Shown here piece by piece: positions 24,283 through 33,199 of a stretch of 36,624 nucleotides of DNA. The position numbers and the translations under genes are program-made. The stretch is from Mycobacteriales bacterium (GTDB taxonomy: Bacteria; Actinomycetota; Actinomycetes; Mycobacteriales; CADCTP01). The stretch covers positions 1-36,624 of the forward strand of contig DASYKU010000007.1 in NCBI GenBank assembly GCA_035995165.1. Reading direction: 5' to 3'. Each line of letters opens with the position of its first letter. Positions within the stretch are counted from its first letter, which is position 1. The notes beneath the pieces are model-generated. The model ran no database searches. It was not told where the DNA came from and saw nothing but the letters and a program-made list of their open reading frames with translations.

Positions 24283-24296
24283 CGGAGGTACCTCCG
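24283..24296 (+). promoter_or_regulatory. Perfect 14-bp palindrome upstream of the cox-like operon
   Basis: CGGAGGTACCTCCG is a perfect palindrome, 33 bp before the large-subunit start. It follows a -10-like GCATAGTG (24271-24278). Its position near the likely transcription start would suit a repressor operator; a GGTACC-centred hairpin in the leader is the alternative. Confidence 0.45.
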
Positions 24297-24329
24297 GGTA
24301 CGTCTCCCCGACATCGGCAGGAGGCCTTG

Positions 24330-26603
24330 GTGAGCATCCTCGGGACCCGAGTACTGCGGACCGAAGACCCGAAGTTCCTGACCACCGGGGGCGAGTACAC
24401 CGAGGATCTCGTCGACGAGCGGCTGACCGGGGCCGCGCACGTGTTCTTCGTCCGCTCCCCGGTCGCGCACGCCCGGATCACCGGCGTCGACCTGGACGCG
24501 GTCCGGGCCGCCCCCGGCGTGGTCGCCGCGTACACCGCCGCCGACCTGGCCGACCTGCCGCCGATCAAGCCGGGGATGGGCCTGAAGGACACGATGCCCC
24601 AGACGGTCCTGGCCGGCGACGTGGTCCGCTACGTCGGCGAGCCGGTCGCGATCGTCGTCGTCGAGGACCCGTACCAGGGTGAGGACATGCTCGAACTGGT
24701 CGGCGTCGACTACGACCCGCTGCCGGTGGTGGTCGACATGCGCGACGCCGCCAAGGACGAGATCGTCCTGTTCCCGGAGGTCGGCACCAACACGATCGTC
24801 ACGTACGGCGAGGAGCTCGACGAGCATCTCTTCGACGACTGCGAGGTCGTCGTCACCCGCACGATCCTCAACCAGCGGGTCGCGCCGGCGCCGATGGAGT
24901 CCCGCGCCGCGGCCGCGGTCTGGGGTGCGGACGGCCGGCTGACCACCTGGGTGCCGAACCAGGGCGCGCAGGGCACCAAGGCCGTGCTGGCCGGGATGCT
25001 CAACGTCGACGCGGCCCAGGTGCGCGTCATCACCCCGGACGTGGGCGGCGCGTTCGGCGCGAAGTTCGGCGCCGACCCCGAGCACGCCGCGGTCGCCTGG
25101 GTCGCGAAGGCCCTGGGCCGCCCGGCCCGCTGGGCGGAGACCCGGTACGAGAACCTGCTCGCGATGACCCACGGCCGGGCCCAGTACCAGACCGTGACGA
25201 TCGGCGGCCGGCCCGACGGCACCGTCCTGGCGTACCGGCTGGAGGTGCTGCAGGACGCCGGGGCCTACCCGCGGATCGGTGCGCTGCTGCCGTCGCTGAC
25301 CCGGCTGATGACGCCGGGGACGTACTACTTCCCCAAGGTCGAGTCGTTCGCGCGGTCGGTGGTCACGAACACGACGCCGATCGGGGCGTACCGGGGGGCC
25401 GGGCGGCCGGAGGCGACCGCCGCGGTGGAGCGGGCCATGGACCTGTTCGCGGCCGAGATCGGGATGGACCCGGCCGACGTACGGCGGCGCAACCTGCTCG
25501 AGCCCTTCACCGAGCCGCACGCGAACGGCTTCGGCGCGCTCTACGACAGCGGCGACTACCCGGGCGCGCTGGAACGGGCGCTGACCGCGGCCGGCTACGA
25601 GGAGCTGCGCAAGGAGCAGGCCGAGCGCCGCGCCCGCGGCGACGTCGTCCAGCTCGGCATCGGCCTGGCCAGCTACGTCGAGGTCACCGGCGGCGGCGCG
25701 GAGTCCGGCGCGCCGAACGAGAACGCCACCGTCGAGGTCCACCCGGACGGCAGCGCCACGATCCTCACCGGCACCTCGCCGCACGGCCAGGGTCACCAGA
25801 CGGCCTGGGCGATGCTGGCCAGCGAGCAGCTCGGCATCCCGGTCGAGAAGATCCGGCTCAAGTGGGGCGACACCGACCTCATCCCCAAGGGCGGCGGTAC
25901 CGGCGGGTCGCGCAGCCTGCAGCAGGGCGGCGCCGCGGTCCGGCAGGCCTCGATCGAGCTGCTCGACGTGGCCCGGGAGCGGGCCGCCGACGCGCTCGAG
26001 GCCGACCCGGGCGACCTCCGCTTCGACGTCGACCGGTCCTCGTTCACCGTGGCCGGCGTCGCCCAGGCCGCGGTCTCGCTGGCCTCGCTGGCCGAGCGGG
26101 AGCGGCTGTTCGTGCACACCGTCTTCACCGCGCCCGGGGCGACGTTCCCGTTCGGGGCACACGTCGCGGTGGTCGAGGTGGACACCGAGACCGGCCGGGC
26201 CGTGCTGCAGCGGCTCGTCGCGGTCGACGACGCCGGCGTCGTCCTCAACCCGCTGCTGGCCGACGGCCAGCGGCACGGCGGGATCGCCCAGGGCGTCGCC
26301 CAGGCCCTGCTGGAAGAGGTCGTGTACGACGCCGACGGCAACCCGCTGACCGCGAGCTTCGCCGACTACCCGTTCCTGTCGGCGACCGAGGTGCCCAACT
26401 ACGAGCTGGTCGACATGGTCACGCCGACGACGTACAACCCGCTGGGGGCGAAGGGGATCGGCGAGGCCGGCTCCATCGGCGCCACCCCGGCGGTGCAGAA
26501 CGCGGTCGTCGACGCGGTGTCCCACCTCGGCGTCCGGCACATCGACATGCCCACGTCCCCCCGCACGATCTGGCGGGCCATCGAGGAAGGGAGCGGCCGG
26601 TGA
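24330..26603 (+). CDS. Molybdenum hydroxylase large subunit (CoxL/XDH family, not form I CODH)
   Basis: The product is 757 aa. GTG 24330 has CAGGAGG (24318-24324) upstream. It is the molybdopterin-cytosine-dinucleotide-binding subunit of a three-part hydroxylase. Landmarks: [17 protein letters not shown] at the N-terminus, [11 protein letters not shown], the active-site loop [11 protein letters not shown] (about 352-362), [11 protein letters not shown], and the active-site Glu region [19 protein letters not shown]. True aerobic CO dehydrogenases (form I) carry AYXCSFR with a Cys that binds copper. Here the loop is AYRGAGR, so CO oxidation cannot be assumed; oxidation of an aldehyde, N-heterocycle or other substrate is equally possible. 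The operon order is large, FeS, FAD subunit, with 4-bp overlaps. Confidence 0.95.
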   Translation: MSILGTRVLRTEDPKFLTTGGEYTEDLVDERLTGAAHVFFVRSPVAHARITGVDLDAVRAAPGVVAAYTAADLADLPPIKPGMGLKDTMPQTVLAGDVVRYVGEPVAIVVVEDPYQGEDMLELVGVDYDPLPVVVDMRDAAKDEIVLFPEVGTNTIVTYGEELDEHLFDDCEVVVTRTILNQRVAPAPMESRAAAAVWGADGRLTTWVPNQGAQGTKAVLAGMLNVDAAQVRVITPDVGGAFGAKFGADPEHAAVAWVAKALGRPARWAETRYENLLAMTHGRAQYQTVTIGGRPDGTVLAYRLEVLQDAGAYPRIGALLPSLTRLMTPGTYYFPKVESFARSVVTNTTPIGAYRGAGRPEATAAVERAMDLFAAEIGMDPADVRRRNLLEPFTEPHANGFGALYDSGDYPGALERALTAAGYEELRKEQAERRARGDVVQLGIGLASYVEVTGGGAESGAPNENATVEVHPDGSATILTGTSPHGQGHQTAWAMLASEQLGIPVEKIRLKWGDTDLIPKGGGTGGSRSLQQGGAAVRQASIELLDVARERAADALEADPGDLRFDVDRSSFTVAGVAQAAVSLASLAERERLFVHTVFTAPGATFPFGAHVAVVEVDTETGRAVLQRLVAVDDAGVVLNPLLADGQRHGGIAQGVAQALLEEVVYDADGNPLTASFADYPFLSATEVPNYELVDMVTPTTYNPLGAKGIGEAGSIGATPAVQNAVVDAVSHLGVRHIDMPTSPRTIWRAIEEGSGR

Positions 26604-27064
26604 AGGTCGAGATCACCGTCAACGGCGAGACCCGGGTGGACGAGATCGAGCCGCGACTGCTGCTGGTCCACTACCTGCGCGAGCTCCGCGGGCTGCGGGC
26701 GGCCAACGTCGGCTGCGACACCACCTCCTGCGGCGCCTGCACGGTCCTGCTGGACGGGACGTCGATCAAGTCCTGCACCGTGCTCGCGGCCCAGGCCAAC
26801 GGCCGGTCGGTCACCACGGCCGAGGGACTGTCCACACCGGACGGTGAGCTGCACCCGGTGCAGCAGGCGTTCCGGCAGGAGCACGGGCTGCAGTGCGGCT
26901 TCTGCACGCCGGGCATGGTGATGGCCACGGTCGGGCTGCTGGCGGAGAACCCGCACCCGACCGAGCAGGAGGTCCGGGAGGGGCTGGAGGGCAACTTCTG
27001 CCGCTGCACCGGCTACCACAACATCGTGCGGGCCGTCCTCGCCGCGGCGGGTGAGCAGCAGTGA
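26600..27064 (+). CDS. Molybdenum hydroxylase [2Fe-2S] subunit (CoxS-like)
   Basis: The product is 154 aa from GTG 26600, overlapping the large-subunit stop (GTGA). Eight cysteines bind two [2Fe-2S] clusters: Cys39, 44, 47 and 59 in the plant-ferredoxin-like N-terminal domain ([10 protein letters not shown]), and Cys99, 102, 134 and 136 in the helical domain (CGFCTPGM and [10 protein letters not shown]). It carries electrons from the molybdenum site to the FAD subunit. The length is normal and no residue is missing. Confidence 0.97.
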   Translation: MKVEITVNGETRVDEIEPRLLLVHYLRELRGLRAANVGCDTTSCGACTVLLDGTSIKSCTVLAAQANGRSVTTAEGLSTPDGELHPVQQAFRQEHGLQCGFCTPGMVMATVGLLAENPHPTEQEVREGLEGNFCRCTGYHNIVRAVLAAAGEQQ

Positions 27065-27879
27065 TCCCTTCCCCCTTCGAGTACGTCGCGGCGCAGTCCG
27101 CGGACGAGGCCGTCGCCCTGCTGCAGCAGCACGGGGACGAGGCCAAGCTGCTGGCCGGCGGACACTCGCTGCTACCGATGATGAAGGTCCGGCTCGCGGC
27201 GCCGTCGGTGCTGATCGACGTCGGCGGTCTGTCCGACCTGGACTACATCCGGGTCGACGGTTCCTTCCTGGCCGTCGGGGCCACGACCCGGCACCAGGCC
27301 GTCACCAGCTCGGAGCTGGTCCGCGAGCAGGTGCCGCTGCTGGCCTGGTCGGCCGGCCTGGTCGGGGACCCGCAGATCCGGCACCGGGGCACGATCGGTG
27401 GCTCGCTCGCGCACGCCGACCCGGCCGCGGACCTGCCGATGGCACTGTCCGCTGTGGACGGACGAGTGGTCGTGCAGGGGCCGTCCGGACGGCGCGAGAT
27501 CGGCGTCGACGACTTCTTCCAGGGCTACTTCGAGACCGCGCTGGAGCCCGAGGAGATGATCGTCGAGCTGCGGATGCCGGCCCGGCCGGGGCAGCCCTGG
27601 GGCTACCAGAAGTTCACCCGCCGGGCCAACGACTGGGCCATCGTCGGGGTCGCCGCGGTCGGCGGGCGGGTCAGCCTGGCCAACATGGGCCCGCAGCCGG
27701 TACGGGCGGTCTCGACCGAACAGGCGGTGGCGGGCGGGGCGAGCGCGACCGAGGCCGCCGCCCTCGCGGCCGAGGAGGCCGAGCCGGCCGAGGACATGCA
27801 CGCCGACGCGCCCTACCGCCGGCACCTCGCGCGGGTCCTCACCAAGCGTGCCCTGGTCTCGGCGGGCGTCCCGGCCTGA
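27061..27879 (+). CDS. Molybdenum hydroxylase FAD-binding subunit (CoxM-like)
   Basis: The product is 272 aa, GTG 27061 overlapping the FeS-subunit stop. FAD motifs are [15 protein letters not shown] (36-50) and [16 protein letters not shown] (about 116-131); both are standard for the VAO/CO dehydrogenase flavoprotein family. It passes electrons to the respiratory chain or another acceptor. A 15-bp tandem repeat spans its stop codon. No XdhC/CoxF-like maturation gene follows; accessory CoxE/CoxD homologues lie convergently instead. Confidence 0.96.
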   Translation: MIPSPFEYVAAQSADEAVALLQQHGDEAKLLAGGHSLLPMMKVRLAAPSVLIDVGGLSDLDYIRVDGSFLAVGATTRHQAVTSSELVREQVPLLAWSAGLVGDPQIRHRGTIGGSLAHADPAADLPMALSAVDGRVVVQGPSGRREIGVDDFFQGYFETALEPEEMIVELRMPARPGQPWGYQKFTRRANDWAIVGVAAVGGRVSLANMGPQPVRAVSTEQAVAGGASATEAAALAAEEAEPAEDMHADAPYRRHLARVLTKRALVSAGVPA

Positions 27880-27900
27880 TCTCACCCGGCCTGATCTCAC
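27871..27900. repeat. 15-bp tandem duplication at the FAD-subunit stop
   Basis: CCGGCCTGATCTCAC occurs twice in direct tandem (27871-27885, 27886-27900). The first copy holds the TGA stop (27877-27879), so the second copy is noncoding. Confidence 0.9.
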
Positions 27901-27911
27901 CCCGTCAGGCC
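27888..27911. terminator. Weak hairpin between convergent cox genes
   Basis: GGCCTGA (27888-27894) pairs with TCAGGCC (27905-27911) around a 10-base loop. It lies in the 25-bp gap between the FAD subunit and the VWA gene, whose stop it includes. It may serve both directions. Confidence 0.4.
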
Positions 27912-29050
27912 GTGCGCAACACCGTGACGAGCTCGGCGAGCGCGGCGGCGGAGTGGCCGGCGACGAGCGCGTCGACGTACGGCAGCGCCGCCACCATCCC
28001 CGCCGTCTCCGGGCTGAACCCGTCCTTGCCCTTGTGCGGGTTGACCCAGACGACCGCGTGGGCGAGCCGGCGCAGCCGCTCGGCCTGCGTCCCGAGCAGC
28101 TCGGCCCCGCCGCGCTCCCAGCCGTCGGAGAAGATCACCACGACCGCGTTGCGGGCCGCCCCGCGCTGACCCCAGAGGTCCAGGAACGCCCGTAAGGACT
28201 CGCCCAGCCGGGTGCCGCCGCTCCAGTCCGGCACGGTCGCGGCCGCCGCCCGCAGCGCCGCCTGGGTGTCCCGCAGCCGCAGCGCCCGGGTGACCCGGGT
28301 CAGCCGGGTGCCGACCGTGAACACCTCGGTCGCGAAAGGACGGACCCGGACCGCGGCGTGCGCGAACAGCAGCAACCACTCCGCGTACGGCGACATCGAG
28401 CCGCTCACGTCCACCAGCAGCACCAGCCGGCGCGGCTTCTCCCGTTGCCGCCAGCGCGCCAGCACCAGCGGCTCCCCGCCGGCCCGCAGCATCGCCCGCA
28501 TCGTGCGGCCCCGGTCGATGCCGGCCCGGCCGCCCGGGCGGCGCCGCCGCGACCGCCGGGTGCCGACCGACGGGGCCAGCAAGGCGATCAGCCGCCGGAG
28601 CTCGGCCCGCTCGACCTCGGTCACCGCGGCCACGTCCCGGGTCCGCAGCACCTCGATCGCGGTCGCCGCGACCCGCTCCACCGCGCCGGTGCCGTCGGTC
28701 CCCGGCCCCGCCCCCAGCGGCGCCTCGACCGGGACGGGGGCCATGACCGGCACCGGCCGGGGCGGCGTCAGCCACTCCGCGAAGACCGCGTCGAAGCGGG
28801 GCAGGTCGTCCGGGTCGGAGCAGAGCGTGAGCCGGGCCGACCAGTAGACCTGGGCCGGGTCGAGCGGGTCGACGTGCGCCAGCGCGCCGACCGCGGCCGC
28901 CAGCCGGGACGCGTCCGCGGCCACCCCGGCCGCCCGCAGCGACCGCGCCAGCCCGGTCAGGCCGCGGACCGGATCCACGCCCGGGCCGGTGCCGGAGCCG
29001 CCGGCCGAGCGGGTGCCCGGGCCGGCGGCCTGGTTCTGGGCGGGGTCCAC
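27905..29050 (-). CDS. VWA-domain protein, CoxE-like
   Basis: The product is 381 aa, GTG start 29048-29050, six bases after the MoxR stop. The C-terminal half is a von Willebrand A domain with the metal-binding DVSGS motif (214-218), SGGTRLGESLRAF and VIFSDGWERGG. The N-terminal part is helical. Such proteins act with MoxR ATPases to mature or insert metal centres; in Oligotropha the CoxD/CoxE pair helps assemble the CO dehydrogenase active site. The convergent location beside the hydroxylase genes supports that role here. Confidence 0.92.
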   Translation of the reverse strand: MDPAQNQAAGPGTRSAGGSGTGPGVDPVRGLTGLARSLRAAGVAADASRLAAAVGALAHVDPLDPAQVYWSARLTLCSDPDDLPRFDAVFAEWLTPPRPVPVMAPVPVEAPLGAGPGTDGTGAVERVAATAIEVLRTRDVAAVTEVERAELRRLIALLAPSVGTRRSRRRRPGGRAGIDRGRTMRAMLRAGGEPLVLARWRQREKPRRLVLLVDVSGSMSPYAEWLLLFAHAAVRVRPFATEVFTVGTRLTRVTRALRLRDTQAALRAAAATVPDWSGGTRLGESLRAFLDLWGQRGAARNAVVVIFSDGWERGGAELLGTQAERLRRLAHAVVWVNPHKGKDGFSPETAGMVAALPYVDALVAGHSAAALAELVTVLRTA

Positions 29051-29055
29051 CCCGG

Positions 29056-29928
29056 TCAGCCCAGCCGGGCCAGCAGGTCCGGGAGCACGTCCCGCTCGAC
29101 CGTGACCTGGTCCTCGCGATACTTCAGCACCGTCCCCAGCGTCGCCGCCGCCGCGGCCGCGTCCAGCTCCCGCGCCCCCAGGATTTGCAGCGCGTACGCC
29201 CAGTCGATCGATTCCGCGATCCCCGGCGGCTTCACCAGCCCGGCCGCCCGCATCGCCCCGACCGCCGCGGCGACCTGAGCCGCCAGCCGCTCGGACAGCT
29301 CCGGCTGGTGCCGCTTGATGATCTCGACCTCCCGATCGAGGTCGGGATGGCTGACCCAGTGGTAGAGGCAGCGCCGCTTGAGCGCGTCGTGCACCTCCCG
29401 GGTCCGGTTGGAGGTGAGCACCACGATCGGCGGCTCGTCCGGCCGGATCGTGCCCAGCTCCGGGATCGTCACCGCGTTGTCGGCCAGCACCTCCAGCAGG
29501 AACGCCTCGAACTCGTCGTCGGCCCGGTCGATCTCGTCGACCAGCAGCACGGACGGGCTGTGCTCCAGGGCACGCAGGATCGGCCGGGCGATGAGGAAGC
29601 GCCGGTCGTACACGGACCGCTCGTCGCTGCCGCCACCCTCGGCCGAGCGCAGGTGCAGCAGCTGCCGCGGGAAGTCCCAGTCGTAGAGGGCCTGGCTGGC
29701 GTCGATGCCCTCGTAGCAGGAGAGCCGGACCAGCTCGGCCCCGGTGAGGTCCGCGAGCGCCTGCGCCAGCGCGGTCTTGCCGACGCCCGGATCGCCCTCG
29801 AGCAGCAGCGGCCGGCGCATCCGGATCGCCAGGTACGCGGCCGTGGCCACGCCCTGGTCCGGCAGGTAGCCGACCGCGTCGAGGGCCCGGGCCAGCTCCC
29901 CGATGTCGGCGAAGTCGCGGAAGCTCAC
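29056..29928 (-). CDS. MoxR-family AAA+ ATPase, CoxD-like
   Basis: The product is 290 aa. Walker A GDPGVGKT (45-52), Walker B LLVDEIDRAD, sensor LTSNRTREV and arginine-rich DALKRRCLYHW are all present. These are standard for MoxR ATPases, which act as chaperones for metal-centre assembly together with a VWA partner (the next gene). The GTG at 29926-29928 has a GGAGGG stretch almost touching it, closer than ideal, so the exact start is slightly uncertain. It probably forms an operon with the CoxE-like gene. Confidence 0.95.
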   Translation of the reverse strand: MSFRDFADIGELARALDAVGYLPDQGVATAAYLAIRMRRPLLLEGDPGVGKTALAQALADLTGAELVRLSCYEGIDASQALYDWDFPRQLLHLRSAEGGGSDERSVYDRRFLIARPILRALEHSPSVLLVDEIDRADDEFEAFLLEVLADNAVTIPELGTIRPDEPPIVVLTSNRTREVHDALKRRCLYHWVSHPDLDREVEIIKRHQPELSERLAAQVAAAVGAMRAAGLVKPPGIAESIDWAYALQILGARELDAAAAAATLGTVLKYREDQVTVERDVLPDLLARLG

Positions 29929-30019
29929 CCCTCCAGCATCACACCGGCCCTCCGGGCCACCCCGTGTGGGTCACCGTGAGGTGCGCCTGTCCCGCATGTC
30001 CGAATCGTAGCCAGCACGA

Positions 30020-30958
30020 TCAGCTCCCGTCCGGGAAACCGCCCCGGTGCGACACCATCGGGTAGCGCGGCAGCACCGCGGCCGGATCCGCGAGCAACGC
30101 CCTCGTCACCGCCGTGTACGGCGGGTGCGCCCGCCAGCCGTCCGGGTGCGGCGTCAGGCCCTGGCGCAGCTTCTCCGGATCCGCCAGCAGGCCTTTCAGG
30201 ACCGCCCGCAGCCGATCGTCCCGCTCGCCGCCGACGAGCCTTCGATATTTCGCCTGGGCCTTCTGGCCCTTCTCGGTGAGCCGGGCGACCCGGGCGACGA
30301 CCGTCACGCAATCGACCCGCTCGAGGAACCCGACCGAGACGCTGACGGCCTCCTTGGACACCCCGGTCCGTACCGGCAGGTCCCGCAGGGCGACCCCGTC
30401 CGGGGTCAGCGCCCGCAGCACGTTCGCGCTCACCGCCAGCGAGAGCCGCGACTCCCGCTCGTAGTCCCGCGCGTACGCCTGCAGGGTCTGGGAGAGCCGG
30501 CCGGGCAAGTCCGGGCCGAGGCCGCGGGTCCACACCGGACGGTCCACACGGGACGGTCCGGCGACCGGCAGGGCCCAGGGCAGGTCGGGATGCTCGCCGA
30601 GCGCGGCCCGCAGCGGGGTGAGGTCGCCGTACCGGACCTCCCAGCGGGCCTCGATCTCCTCCGGGAGACCGGTCCAGACCTTGTTCGCGGCCCGGCCGGC
30701 CCGGGTCAGCGTCACGCCGTCGTCCTCGACGTAGCTCCACCGCTTCAGGCCGCCTAGGTTGACCAGCTTCGCCTGGTCCGCGCCGTCCGGCAGCCAGCGC
30801 AGGTAGTTCTGCCACATCGGCAGGGAGACCAGCCACGGGCCGCGACCGGAGTGCGCCGCCGGGCCGCGCGCCGTCCGGTGCGGCATCCGGTGCTCGAACT
30901 CGTTGTCCAGCTCGATCGTGAACGCGACCAGCACCTGCGACAGCAACCCCGAGATCAC
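30020..30958 (-). CDS. Protein with two winged-helix-like modules (MarR-like C-terminus)
   Basis: The product is 312 aa, GTG 30956-30958, nine bases downstream of the tet-like gene stop, so probably co-transcribed with it. The N-terminal third (PMWQNYLRWLPDG, then LKRWSYVEDDGVTLTRAGR) looks like a winged helix with its wing. A second one, MarR-like, covers about residues 176-242: NVLRALTPDGVALRDL, TGVSKEAVSVSVGFLERVDC, ARLTEKGQKA. There is no membrane segment or enzymatic motif. It may be a transcription regulator, but no ligand or target is visible. I cannot assign a family by name. Confidence 0.82.
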   Translation of the reverse strand: MISGLLSQVLVAFTIELDNEFEHRMPHRTARGPAAHSGRGPWLVSLPMWQNYLRWLPDGADQAKLVNLGGLKRWSYVEDDGVTLTRAGRAANKVWTGLPEEIEARWEVRYGDLTPLRAALGEHPDLPWALPVAGPSRVDRPVWTRGLGPDLPGRLSQTLQAYARDYERESRLSLAVSANVLRALTPDGVALRDLPVRTGVSKEAVSVSVGFLERVDCVTVVARVARLTEKGQKAQAKYRRLVGGERDDRLRAVLKGLLADPEKLRQGLTPHPDGWRAHPPYTAVTRALLADPAAVLPRYPMVSHRGGFPDGS

Positions 30959-30967
30959 CCGGCCACG

Positions 30968-32920
30968 CTAGACCCGGCGGTTCACGTGCAGCAGGTACTC
31001 CTTGCGGTCCAACGGGTTCGCGTCGGTGCGGGACCGGCGCGGCGGCTCCCCCGGCGCCGGCCGGTACGAGTCGAACTCGGACTCCAGCACCGCCTCGCCC
31101 CGGCTCGGCGAGGGCAACGCCCGCTCCAGCTCGTGCAGCCGCGCGGCCGGCACCTCGCCCTCCAGCACCGCCGTCGCACCCAGGATCGCCGAGGCCAGCG
31201 GCACGCCACGGTGCGCGGCCAGTACCGCCGACACCGGGCCGATCGTGTCGGCCGGCAGCTCCAGCCGGAACCGCGCGATCGGCTCCTGCACCCGCGTCCC
31301 GGCCCGGCGCAGCGCCGCCATCAGCACCAACGGGGTCAGCCCGCGGAAGTCGGTGCCGGTGCTGGACATGCTCTTGTCGAACTTCTGGTGGGCGTGGCTC
31401 TGCCGCGGCGCGTAGCCGGAGTGCGTCATCGTGATCACGCAGTCGATCACCTGCCAGCCGTACAGGCCCTGGGCCAGGGTGCGCCGGACGGTGTCCTCGA
31501 CGTTGCGGAAAAACGCGTACGGCATCGAGCCGAGCTCGACCTCCAGCCGGAACCCGACCCCACTGTCCACTGTGGCCGGTTCGACCCGCAGCCCGACCGT
31601 GGCCAGGAACGGGTTCCCCTCGCCCATCAGCTCGTACGCCTCGCCGGTGCCGGTCGGCCGCTCCACGCAGATGGTCGTGGTCTCCCGGAAGGTGACCGCC
31701 AGGCCGTACTCGTCGGCCAGGGTGGCCTGGATGACCTCCTTCTGGACCTCGCCGTAGAGGGAGACGTACACCTCCTGGCGGACGTCGTCCTGGCGCAGGT
31801 CGATCAGCGGGTCCTGCTCGGCCAGCTGGCTGAGCGCCACCTGCAGCGCGGCCCGGTCCTCTCCCTGCTCCGGGACCACGACCGTCTCCAGCGTGGGCGG
31901 CGAGAAGTGCTCGGCCGGACCCGTGCGCGGAATCCCGATCGGGTCGCCGATCCGGATGTCGCGCAGCCCCCAGAGCTTGCCGATCTGTCCCGCGTGGACG
32001 GACGGGCGGGACTCGACGCCGCCGCGCGCGAACACCCCGACGCCGGTGACCTTCTGCTCCCCGTCCAGCCGGTCCCGCACCCGCAGGGTCCCCTCGAACA
32101 ACCGCGCGTACGCGATCTTCTCGCCGGCCGGCCCGCGCTCGACCTTGAAGACCGTGCCGGACACGGGCGCATCCGGATCGCCACCGCCGACCGGGAGCAG
32201 CTCGGCTATCGCCGCGGTCAGCTCGGGTACGCCGGCGCCGGTGATCGCGGAGCCGAAGAACACCGGGTGCACGCGGGCGTCCCGGGTCTGCACCGCCAGC
32301 TCCGTCCGCAACCGTCCGAACGGGACGGACCCGTCCCGGACGTACGCGGCCAGCAGCCGGTCGTCCGATGTGGACAGCCGGCTGAGCAGCCGGCCGGGCA
32401 GCTCCGGGTCATCGACCACCGCGGCGCGCCGGCGGCCTTCGTCCCGGACCGCGGTCATCGGGACCACGGCCGGGGTCAGCCGGTCAACGATCATCCGGAC
32501 CACCCGGTCGGTGTCGGCGCCGCCGCGGTCGATCTTGTTGACGAAGATCAGCGTGGGCAGCGCGAGCCGGCGTAGCGCCCGCATGAGCACCCGCGTCTGC
32601 GGCTGCACGCCCTCGACCGCGGAGACGACCAGCACGGCGCCGTCGAGCACGGACAGGACCCGTTCCACCTCGGCGATGAAGTCCGGGTGCCCGGGGGTGT
32701 CGATGAGGTTGACCGTCACGCCGCCGATCGCGAACGACACCACGGCCGACTTGATCGTGATGCCGCGCCGGCGTTCCAGTGCGAGCGAGTCGGTCTGCGT
32801 GCTGCCGGCGTCGACGCTGCCGATCTCGTCGATCACACCGGCGTCGTGCAGCAGCCGCTCGGTGAGGCTGGTCTTACCGGCGTCGACGTGCGCCAGGATG
32901 CCGAGATTGAGCAGAGACAC
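30968..32920 (-). CDS. TetM/OtrA-like ribosomal protection GTPase
   Basis: The product is 650 aa from GTG 32918-32920, the length and architecture of tetracycline ribosomal protection proteins (EF-G paralogues). GTPase motifs: AHVDAGKTSLTERLL (10-24), ERRRGITIKSA, DTPGHPDFI, and NKID. Domain IV/V shows STGTDFRGLTPLVLMAALRR and AGTRVQEP, corresponding to the ADFR-x-LAP-x-VL region specific to Tet proteins rather than EF-G. It probably displaces tetracycline-like drugs from the 30S subunit, either against environmental drugs or as an intrinsic housekeeping paralogue. Only a poor ribosome binding site (GAGGA, 11 bases upstream) precedes the GTG, and it lies in a hairpin under an overlapping leader ORF. 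No mobile element is nearby. Confidence 0.93.
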   Translation of the reverse strand: MSLLNLGILAHVDAGKTSLTERLLHDAGVIDEIGSVDAGSTQTDSLALERRRGITIKSAVVSFAIGGVTVNLIDTPGHPDFIAEVERVLSVLDGAVLVVSAVEGVQPQTRVLMRALRRLALPTLIFVNKIDRGGADTDRVVRMIVDRLTPAVVPMTAVRDEGRRRAAVVDDPELPGRLLSRLSTSDDRLLAAYVRDGSVPFGRLRTELAVQTRDARVHPVFFGSAITGAGVPELTAAIAELLPVGGGDPDAPVSGTVFKVERGPAGEKIAYARLFEGTLRVRDRLDGEQKVTGVGVFARGGVESRPSVHAGQIGKLWGLRDIRIGDPIGIPRTGPAEHFSPPTLETVVVPEQGEDRAALQVALSQLAEQDPLIDLRQDDVRQEVYVSLYGEVQKEVIQATLADEYGLAVTFRETTTICVERPTGTGEAYELMGEGNPFLATVGLRVEPATVDSGVGFRLEVELGSMPYAFFRNVEDTVRRTLAQGLYGWQVIDCVITMTHSGYAPRQSHAHQKFDKSMSSTGTDFRGLTPLVLMAALRRAGTRVQEPIARFRLELPADTIGPVSAVLAAHRGVPLASAILGATAVLEGEVPAARLHELERALPSPSRGEAVLESEFDSYRPAPGEPPRRSRTDANPLDRKEYLLHVNRRV

Positions 32921-32975
32921 GGAGCGTCATGTCCTCGAGGTAGGTCGAGTGGGTGGACATGAACGCAGCCGTCAT
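32874..32975 (-). CDS. Putative attenuation leader peptide of the tet-like gene
   Basis: ATG 32973-32975 has a perfect AGGAGG (32982-32987) six bases upstream, the best ribosome binding site in this area. It encodes 33 residues (MTAAFMSTHSTYLEDM..., ending in Arg-rich GARRRR) and stops at 32874, 47 bp inside the tet-like gene in another frame. Its strong signals contrast with the weak ones of the GTPase gene. Drug-sensitive leader translation controls many ribosome-targeted resistance genes; I infer the same here. Confidence 0.6.
   Translation of the reverse strand: MTAAFMSTHSTYLEDMTLRVSAQSRHPGARRRR
32928..32961 (-). promoter_or_regulatory. Hairpin masking the tet-like gene's ribosome binding site
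   Basis: On the minus strand CATGTCC (32961-32955) pairs with GGACATG (32934-32928), with an additional inner TCGA/TCGA pairing. The right arm overlaps GAGGA (32936-32932), the only candidate ribosome binding site of the GTG at 32920. The left arm lies in leader codons 5-8. A ribosome paused early in the leader would open it. Confidence 0.5.
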
Positions 32976-33164
32976 CGTGCTCCTCCTGGTCGTCGGTTCC
33001 CCGAGTCGACCAGGGCCCGTTCCCCACCGCAACAGAATTACCGCCCCCGGGGTCGACGCCCGCCGGACCAGCGCCGTCAGGCCTACCGCGTCGGCGTCCT
33101 CCAGCAGCGCCGCGGCGACCGCGTCCGCGCCTGGCCAGCGCCCGCTCGGCGCCTGCCGGGGCGG

Positions 33165-33188
33165 GTGTCGGCCCGCCGGGACCGACAC
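33165..33188 (-). terminator. Hairpin after nuoD
   Basis: GTGTCGG (33165-33171) and CCGACAC (33182-33188) form a 7-bp stem with further inner pairing, 12 bases downstream of the nuoD stop. It should separate nuoD from the tet-like unit. The 33-195 bp that follow up to the leader peptide hold no gene I can defend. Confidence 0.6.
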
Positions 33189-33199
33189 GCCGCCGGGAG

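Noticed and set aside
24330-27879. Calling the hydroxylase an aerobic CO dehydrogenase
   Set aside because: The active-site loop is AYRGAGR and lacks the copper-binding Cys of form I CODH.
30968-32920. Tet-like gene as part of a mobile resistance element
   Set aside because: No transposase, integrase, inverted repeats or compositional break is visible around it; base composition matches the neighbours.
32976-33188. In-frame 71-codon extension upstream of the leader peptide (GTG 33188)
   Set aside because: Part of it (AVAAALLEDADAVGLTALV) looks coding-like with G/C third positions, but the start is in the nuoD terminator, no ribosome binding site exists there, and the ATG at 32975 has a perfect one.
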